Assembly: GCA_033725935.1 (NCBI GenBank)
Contig: MU867120.1
Span: 151,846-215,845, forward strand
Reading direction: 5' to 3'
From: Cladorrhinum sp. PSN259
Taxonomy: Eukaryota > Ascomycota > Sordariomycetes > Sordariales > Podosporaceae
DNA length: 64,000 nt
The notes beneath the pieces are model-generated. The model was not told the origin of the DNA, did no database searches, and was given only the letters and a program-made list of their open reading frames with translations. The position numbers were made by a program, and so were the translations under genes. Position 1 is the stretch's first letter. Each line of letters begins with the position of its first letter. This document shows positions 56,656 through 64,000 of this stretch, one piece after another.

Positions 56656-57845
56656 ATGGCTTTAAAGTTTACTGACATGTTGGCAGAGGTTCCCGTTGCC
56701 TCCCACGAACAATTTGTGGACCTTTGTTTCAAACACCCGGATATACCCAAGAGACGGTGGCTTTCAGTCGGGGGCTCCGATATCAGGCAAGATCTTGTCG
56801 AGCGTCAGAACGAGAATGAGGAACACAAGTTGCATTGCAACTGTGCCGACTTGGACATCCTCGAATTCCCGGGAAATGTCAGTACCTCAGACCAGGTCCG
56901 CTCTCCACAAGAGGTCGCGCCTGGGGCAGACTTGATGGCGCAGCTAGCCTGCACGACATATCCTGTTTCTTCGAATTCATTCTTTGAGCAAGGTCTCTCT
57001 GCATCGTTTACGCCCCGAGTTTCCGGGCCTGCCCTGGACAAAGTCGAACATGCGCCGGGCTCAACTTACATGTACCCGTCGCGCCTGGATATCGATACTA
57101 TGAGCGCAAAGTCAATCGATCTCTCGCCAGCCGCTGAAGACGCTTCCCGGCCGTTAGGTTTCTCTGACGAGTCGCCCTGGAATACTGGTCTACTCTCAGA
57201 ATGGCTGCAACGCCCAGAGCAAAGCAAATTCATCGACCCGAGGTGCCTGGAGTTAGATGCAAGTCTGGACCCTTTATTGGTAAGAAATGACTTCCTAGTG
57301 CCTCTACTATTCCCCAGCAGGATGTACGTTAACATGCAATCAAGGACTTGGCCGAACCTGAAGCAGGTCGAGGTTGGGTTGACGACGAAGAGGAGTCCAC
57401 CTCGAGGAACCACATCCTCGAGGTGCCCGCCCATGGCCAAGCCAACCCGCGACCCACCACTTCTGAACAGACTATAAGGCAGGCTGCACTGCCTATCGGA
57501 ATCGTGTTACGGGCAACCAGGGACACGCTTACGCCCGAATCCAGACCCTGGGCAAGACCAGATGGAGAGGCTTCTTCGTGCTCACTTCGAAGCACCAGAG
57601 ACTTGAACAAACAGTTTTTGTGTCCTTATGCTGGATGCGGAAAAGGCTACCACGGTGATTCGGGGCTTTGGAAGCACATAAGGAAAAAACACGAGGTCAA
57701 CGAGAAATTCAGGTGCCGAGAGTGCCAAACGGAGATCGACCGGCGAGATTCGTACAGACGACATTTTGAGGCAGTGCATCGGGGACTGTCCCCGCCTCCA
57801 GAGTTGCAGAAACATGGAAGGGGTCCAACTCGTAGGCGGTATTAA
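56656..57845 (+). CDS. C2H2 zinc-finger protein B
   Basis: Probable nuclear DNA-binding protein. Two exons (56656-57279, 57345-57845; 65 nt intron with GTAAGA donor and GTTAAC branch, phase 0) give 374 residues. The start MALKFTDMLAEVPV lies in the context ACAATGG. The first 250 residues are acidic to neutral with no domain I know. Two C2H2 fingers end the protein: CPYAGC..HIRKKH (C-x4-C-x12-H-x4-H) and CREC..HFEAVH (C-x2-C-x12-H-x4-H), followed by a basic tail GRGPTRRRY. The layout (unique N-terminus, one intron, two C-terminal fingers) mirrors gene A upstream, but I see no clear similarity outside the fingers. Confidence 0.8.
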
Positions 57846-59677
57846 CCTTGCTAATTTTCCTCCCTCAACTACGGCAGGAATAGTGCCTTACGATAAGTGT
57901 CCATGAGGTATCAACACACCACGTGAGAACTACAACACTATCTGTTTTCAGTATGATGGTTATACGGAAGAATTACCCCACCTTTTTTGGTCTCGATATA
58001 CTGCTTCTTGGATACAGCTTTACATATTGCTTTACACATTTATTGTTTTTGGATTCGTATGTTGAATATCTTTTTGGATACATATTGTTGAACACATGTT
58101 TCTGGATACACGTTCGTTCCCTTTTACTAGCATATTCTTGGACATGGTGAGCAAACAGGAAAAGGATCATGGCGGCTTAAACATATCTCTAGGTGGTGTG
58201 GTGGTTATGAACTCTCAAAATTTGTTATGGGAAAGATCGGGCAGGTAGATTGAACAACTCACAAGGGCGTTTTATGGAGGTATGTAAGGAGTACTATAAG
58301 AGATTGGGAAAATATTTGATCCAAAATATATGAGTGGAGTTTTACTTTCAAATCAGGCCTGGGACTTGGAAGTTGAATTGAAGGTGAGGAGCCGCTTGCC
58401 ATGATGTCAAGTGCCATGCAAGACTGCAACCTTGAACATATTTCCAGGTTATCTCAATGCTTCAGAAGGAAGGAGGGGCAGGAGCAAACGTCAATTTCAT
58501 CTGCTCACAGAACTCATGCGGTGGAAGCACTGTCCCGTCCACAGGATGGGCGGCCACGAAGGCAATGGTGGACGAATGATCGCTGGTACCGGCATAGCGT
58601 CACACATGGATGTGATGGGATGCGGCTGCAGGCCCAGTTCGCAAGTTGCACCTGCTCGAGTTTCTGTGTTGAACAGAACGTTACCTCAGCGACGTACCCA
58701 GGTCTACGGGTACTGTAATGGGCACAGCAACATCTCAGGTTTCATGGAAAGCATGAACAATAAACTCCGAGTCGCGTGCTTCTCAAACTTTTTCTATCAC
58801 CATGCTGAAGAACTCTAAAGATGGAAATCCGTGGGGAGCAACTTCCCTGTTTGTAACGAGGTTGCTTTTAGCGAGAAACTGGACTGGTCGGCCACGAGTA
58901 TAACGCCCCCCCCTCTCTCTCTCTCTCTTAGCAACTTTCCCTCCTTCATCCAACAGAAGAAACCAGTAATCCAAGCACTGTGTTTCTCAACTGGTAATTT
59001 ATCTTATAGCAGGGTATGTGAGCCATCCGCAAGTAGACATTAATGAAGGTATGTGCCACGGAGATTGTTCACATCGGTCTATTTGGACCTCAGCGTCGAG
59101 GCACTATATATGCAATCAGTGGCCGCTCGTCGTCCCGTTCTGTTGCAAACCCCAGCCACGCTGGCTTCCAGGGTCTTCTTCGCCTTCCCTGGCCATTTCC
59201 CATTGGGTAACCCAGGTCCACATGCTCCGAGAATTGGAGGAGCACGAGGAAGTTTATCGGCAGAATTGCGAAACTGACCAAGATCGATCTCGCTTCATGG
59301 TTTCCCTCAACCGTAAAGAACCCAACAGCAACACAAAAGAATAGTGAAAAGACGTTGCATCTAGTTCACAAATCAAAATTTTATCCACAAAAAAAAGAGG
59401 GGAAAAAATTTCAAGATACTTATGTGCCGGAAAAGTACTAAAAAAGTACGGATAAACAAAATGGAAATATACAGACAGGCAAATACACGAATAAAGCTTA
59501 CTCCCTCTCTTCACTTCCCACACACACGCACACACAAAACTGCCCAACCGCCCTCACTTTCAGTCATCAAAAATACTCAACAAAGAAAACACCACTATTA
59601 TCTAGTAGAAGTGCGATCTAGAAGAGGTTATGCTAACCAAAAAAAAAAAAAAAAAAAAAAAAAAACAGAATCACTAC
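57846..59677. other. Intergenic between convergent genes, with simple repeats
   Basis: About 1.8 kb without a gene. It contains four loosely spaced GGATAC/GGATTC units (58010-58110), a CT repeat (58913-58928) and a 27-A tract (59639-59665) just past the end of the Egh16-like gene. Confidence 0.5.
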
Positions 59678-60824
59678 TCAGAGGAGGACGGAGCTATCAA
59701 CGGTATCGTCTTCTTCCGTGTTGTCGGGCAGGATAAATCTCGCGAGCAAATCCCTGACGCTCTCGCGGCGGACAGCTGCCGAAACGCGCTTGGTTGTTCT
59801 GCGGCTGACCTGGTTGTTGTTGTTGCCGTTGCGGTTGTTACCGTTACGGTTGTTTCTGTTGTTACCGTTCCTGTTCCTGCCTGTGGTCGGAGTGGCAGTG
59901 GCAGAGGCCGCGGGCTGGGTGACGGGGGCAACGGTCGGGGTGACGACGGGGAAGGTGTTGGTGACGGTGTTGAGCGCGAGAATGGCCTCGACGATCTTGA
60001 GGTTCTGCGACTCCTTGTCGGTGCCGGCGTCCTGGTTGGCCTGGATGGCGGCAGTCAGCGCCGCGCGGTTGGCGGCGGCCTCAAAGTTCACTTGCTCGAG
60101 GCTGTCGTTAGCCTGGATGTTCTCGGCTGTGTTAACGTTGGGCTTTACGTCTGTCTGCTGAACGGCAAAGCAGCCTGTGCGAGCTGTTAGTAACCAAGAG
60201 AAAGGAAGAATAAGATTGTGAGTAGAGTGAAAACGTACCACCAAAGGGACCAGCTTGAGCATTGTTGCGGCAGCGGATGGTGCACACATTTCCGGTGGAG
60301 GCTCCAACACACTGAAGATTACTGGGGAGGGTGACGGTGATGTTGAAGTCTTGCTCCTTAGCCTGGGAGATGCCGTTGACGCCGGGAATGTTGTTCTTGA
60401 TGGGCAGGGGCTGGCTAAAGACACCGGAGTTGGATGTCTCGTCGACCTGGCAGGTGAAAGGTCCAGCTCCGTCGGCATTGACCTGGTGGAGCGTGATGGT
60501 CACATCGCTACCGGCCTGGACCTTAGTGACGATGCCCTCGGCGAGCTGGGCTTCGGTGACCTCTCCGACGTCGATGTTTCCGGTAAGCTTGGTGCGTCCA
60601 CAGCTGTTGACGGTACCGGCTTTGATTTCGGCATCGCGGATGATGGTCGTATCCATCTGGCAGGGGCTGATAGACGTGCAATTTCTCGCAATGGCATCGC
60701 TGACCATGAATCCAACCGACGCCGGCGAGCCACTCAACCCCTGAGCGGCCAAAATCACAGCATGGGCGTCAACCAAGGCAAGCAGAGCCGCCAGCGGCAG
60801 GGTGTAAGTGGATCTAAAGAACAT
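59678..60824 (-). CDS. Egh16/CAS1-like secreted protein
   Basis: Secreted protein of the Egh16/CAS1 (MAS) family, first seen as genes induced in infection structures of plant-pathogenic fungi but also common in saprobes; biochemical role unknown. Two exons (60824-60239, 60174-59678; 64 nt intron with CTAAC branch) give 360 residues. A signal peptide opens it (MFFRSTYTLPLAALLALVDA). The family core follows with HAVILAAQGLSGSPASVGFMV, CQMDTTIIRDAEI, SDVTITLHQVNADGAGPFTC and CTIRCRNNAQAGPFGGC across the intron. After the core, a Gln/Asn/Ala-rich segment leads to an Asn/Arg/Gly repeat region (NRNGNNRN units, about 300-320) and an acidic end. The repeat tail is not part of the core family. Confidence 0.88.
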
Positions 60825-62239
60825 TTTTGCGAAGTGAAAAAAAGGGGGACGAGGCACAGCCTTCAGAGAAGAGAATGGAGAAACGAAAAAGAAGAAACGA
60901 AGAAAAAGAAAGAAGGGGCTTGCCGAGGACGACTGCTTGAAAGAGTATGCCAGTGGGAAAAGATGAGATCGTTCAAGGTAGAGGCTCCTCAGATGCTCAT
61001 ATACCCTTTCGACCGTTGCATGACGGTCGAACTGGTGGAGTTGAACCTAAGCGTCAGGATTTCCAGCCCCTGATCACGATAGACAAGGAGACCACACTGG
61101 GCACTCATTTCCTTCGCCTAGGGGGGGGACACGGTGGAGTGTGTATCGACAGCCGCCGAGCAAATTCCGACATCAAGATTCTGTTTCACACTTTTGACGT
61201 TGCAGGGTGCTGGGGAAGGAGAACGAAGAGATATCGAATCGCGAGTCAGTCGAGGGGGATGCAATCGGATCATGAAGGATTTTAGGCTGGTTTTACAGGA
61301 AAAAGGGGGAACGGGATGCCCAGTCCAGTTCAATCGTTTGCTGGAATAATGAGAACGGAGTGTGTTTTTATGATTACTCGACGGCGTTCTCTCTCTTTTC
61401 CTTTTTTCTTTGTGGGGTATTAATATCTTTTGATAACCGAAATATCGGGGGATTTTTATTTGGCTGGTATAGAACCCAGAAAGAAGAGATGATGTTCGGA
61501 TCAGCGGCAGGCACGCAGGCGATCTGAGATCTCCAACTAGTCGGCTAGCAAGCCACCGGAAACAGGTGCGGGAAAGAACCGGGAATGACCTTGGAGCTGG
61601 CTGTGGCAGGCTTGCAACTTCCTGATCGGGGGTTGTTTCAAACAGCAAGGGACTGTTGAGAGGGTGGAGATGGTGGGGTCCAGGGAGAAAGTGTCACTCC
61701 ACATTTGTCAACTCTGCGACAAGCTGTTTCCTGCGTGCCTGAAAAGTTCAAAAAAATGGCAATCTGAACCGATAGAATGCGACGTCCAAAGTCCGGATAT
61801 TAATACCCATCGGAAATAATTTCGAGAATGGAGAGCTGCAGTGCAAAGAAGGTGTGGCGTCTGCGGGATGGTTACATACATACCACTTCCCACTAATTTT
61901 CATGGTACGACGCCGAAACACGACGAACCCCTGGCGCAAAACCTCGTACGGTGGGCTCTCGAGATATCTCTGAGGCACTCACCGGCAGGGGAATCCTCAT
62001 TCAGTTGCGACTGTGCGACTTGCGAGCAGTATGCAGCGGCAGCCAGTCGCCACAAGGGATAATGAAAATAAAATTGGCCATTGAGCTGGCAACTCCCGCA
62101 TCCGGAACGAGTTACACGTGCCTTTGTACCATCATGTGGTTCTTAAGGTAGCTTGACGCAGTGCAGGACCATTGTCATCCCCAAAGCATCAACAGCACCA
62201 ACAGCATCAGCATCAAACTCTGAATAACATCAAATCAAG
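60825..62239. other. Divergent intergenic region
   Basis: About 1.4 kb between the Egh16-like gene (minus) and the coiled-coil gene (plus). A long open frame on the plus strand running into 61073 is the mirror of the Egh16-like coding region. No gene is seen. Confidence 0.5.
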
Positions 62240-63776
62240 ATGGCGGCGCAACAAGGACCAGCTCGACCGGAGAGGTTGGACCCACCGTATGAATTATTCA
62301 CACACCAGACTGGTCGAGCACAGGGCCTAAGAAGCGCCGATCCATTCTCGATCATGGCGTTGTTCAATGACGTAGATGATAATGCCGACTACATTGTCCA
62401 AACTGAGCAGGCCTGGCAGGATTGCTATCAAAGCGGCGGTATCCGGGGATTCAGGATCACGGACCCCGCACACAGGGACAGATTCAGTCTGCCAGAGGGC
62501 GAGAATGGCCGTGTATACACAAACCTGCTTGGTTCATCTTTGGTCGATTCTTCGAGATACCCTGTATGAGGAGACTAGGCGTTACGCAGAGCATCACAGA
62601 AGAAATTTTTCTCGAGCCCATGCCGCGATACCGGTGGCGGATGTTGAGGAAAAAGCTGAGCTCGCTTCCCTCAAGCAGCAATTACTTGCCGAGATCAAAA
62701 CCAAAGAGGAGGCAATCGCAGCGAGAGACCAGCTCCGAAGTCTCAAAACTCTGGCCCAAGTCGATAAACGCAAAAAGAGGATAGAAGCCAAGGCCGCACA
62801 ACAGCAGGCCGCCATGGATGCACTCGCCCAGCTGGATAAAGAGGTGGACGCCTTCAGGAAGGAACAGGACGCACGATGGGCTAACAGCGGGGCAGCTCCG
62901 CCCCTCACATTGCATCAAAGCGATAGATGGATTGACGTCCGCCTGCGTCAAATAAGAAGTTTCCTCGGTGAATATTTTGCGGCTGCCAATAATCCCATTC
63001 CACAGGAAATTGCTCGCCAGATAAGCAAATATGGCCGTCCGAGGTTCACCAGACGATTCAACCAAATCAACAATCGTATCCACGGCGGAGACTTGCGGAC
63101 CGATATCATGATTGCCCAAACGGATGCACTAGAAAAGTGCCACAATAAAGCCTTGGCAGATTGGTTCAGACATGGCGTGTTTCACGTGTATGGAAACCTG
63201 CCATGGGCCTACTTTGCGCTGGTTCTGGAGGCCTTGGAGGACAAGTACAAGACCAGAAGCTGGTATCAACGCCTCCATGAGCACGAAAGTTTTATCGACA
63301 AATATGCGGCCACCCGAGCGATGTCACTGGAAAACAGTCGCCCCTTCCAAGTAGCCAAAGCTAAGAACATTCATGTCAAGCATGTCTTTGAAAGAATTGA
63401 GATGACCGAGAAAAAGTTCCGACCATACATGCTGGAGTTTGGTAAAGTCTGCAAGCACGTTACCACGGCAAACCCAAACCATCTCGTAGACGAAACCGAA
63501 GCTGATCAGGAGGTGGCCAGCACCAAGCTGGACGAGCTAAATAGGCTACGTTTTGAAGTCTTTGACACGCTGAAAAACTGGATCGAGCCCAAGGGATGGA
63601 GTATCCTGGCGAACATGAACCAGCTCGACCCATGGCCTCCGACCGACTTCTTCCAAAACCCGGACCCGCTGGCGGTGGCGGGGCAGTCGGCTTCGCCCGT
63701 GCTCCCCCCGCCCCCTACATTGGCAGGACCACCGTCGGGCGTGCAAGGAGGGATCAGGAGCCTAAGCATTACCTGA
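62240..63776 (+). pseudogene. Unrecognised coiled-coil protein, reading frame broken once
   Basis: Not recognised. Translation from MAAQQGPARPERLD at 62240 reads well for about 103 residues up to TNLLGSSLVDS, then stops at 62567-62569. From about 62553 the sequence continues well in the next frame (RDTLYEETRRYAEHHRRN) to a stop at 63774-63776. Joined, it would be about 510 residues. The second part has a Glu/Lys/Ala-rich coiled coil (about 130-210) and a helical region with WIDVRLRQIRSFL and WFRHGVFHVYGNLPWAYF, ending Pro-rich. I found no intron with a sound donor, branch site and acceptor at the joint. The options are a recent indel, a sequencing error, an atypical intron of 44-60 nt or a programmed frameshift. 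I label it pseudogene provisionally. Confidence 0.55.
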
Positions 63777-64000
63777 GTCTCTGAGGATATTAGCAGAATA
63801 GGATGGATAGACATATTTTTTCTTCTGTTTATTGTACTGTTTTTTTTCTATACCCACCGTTACACGCTAAAGGTAGTTAACACATGCATGTATATATGTA
63901 ACCCAGCCAGTGACTGTGGCTGACAAGCCTCCGAAAGCACCAGTGGTAATAGTACAAGAGGCCTGTAACAGGCTAGTCCTACGGGCACAGAGAAATCGGG
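63777..64000. other. Window end, no gene seen
   Basis: The sequence downstream of the broken coiled-coil gene is AT-rich at first. Nothing can be assigned. Confidence 0.5.

Noticed and set aside
60255..61073. 272-codon plus-strand frame
   Set aside because: It is antisense to the Egh16-like core and runs on into its promoter; no domain.
1..64000. Transposons, RIP-mutated repeats or CRISPR arrays
   Set aside because: I saw no transposase or reverse transcriptase frames, no long terminal repeats, no extended AT-rich repeat typical of RIP, and no spaced identical repeats.
1..64000. tRNA or dispersed 5S rRNA genes
   Set aside because: Candidate GGTTCRA boxes, such as the one near 13532, lack a matching A box and stem pairing, and no 5S-like start or core was seen by eye. 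A covariance-model scan could still find one.

Overview
The window is a stretch of nuclear chromosome from a filamentous ascomycete. The FKS glucan synthase, the short (54-118 nt) introns with GTRNGT donors and CTRAC-type branch sites, the Egh16-type secreted protein, the UapA-type purine permease and the DASH subunit Dam1 all fit Sordariomycetes, most likely near Neurospora/Sordaria. The species assignment is an inference from protein resemblance only. I found about 20 protein-coding genes and no rRNA, tRNA, transposon or CRISPR array. Gene models below were spliced by hand, and reading phase was checked across every intron.

Left block (0.6-11.4 kb, all minus strand): a GH17 cell-wall glucanase/transglycosylase, the LCB1 subunit of serine palmitoyltransferase, and a full-length FKS-type 1,3-beta-glucan synthase with a predicted 5'-UTR intron. 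All three bear on the cell envelope (glucan synthesis, glucan remodelling, sphingolipid synthesis). A 4.6 kb non-coding divergent region follows.

Middle block (16-32.7 kb), housekeeping genes at high density: a GCNA/SprT-like metalloprotease with acidic tail and HMG-like end, a HIT-family nucleotide hydrolase, a Sec14/CRAL-TRIO lipid-transfer protein, DASH subunit Dam1, a DUF167 protein, a mitochondrial peroxiredoxin, mitochondrial succinyl-CoA:3-ketoacid CoA-transferase, an Ariadne-type RBR ubiquitin ligase, and a SNIP1/Pml1-like FHA splicing factor.

Right block (34-64 kb) has longer spacers and more accessory content: a 1,490-aa NLR-like protein (alpha/beta-hydrolase plus NB-ARC plus long disordered tail), a urate/xanthine permease, a secreted Ala/Gly/Ser/Thr-rich protein, a 1,028-aa conserved protein of unknown function, a MARVEL membrane protein, two neighbouring two-finger C2H2 proteins, an Egh16/CAS1-like secreted protein, and an unrecognised coiled-coil gene whose reading frame appears to be broken by a single frameshift.

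The best candidates for something new are the NLR-like protein, the frame-shifted gene at 62.2-63.8 kb, the RBR ligase whose coding frame continues 50 codons above its first ATG to an AUU in good initiation context, and the pair of C2H2 genes.
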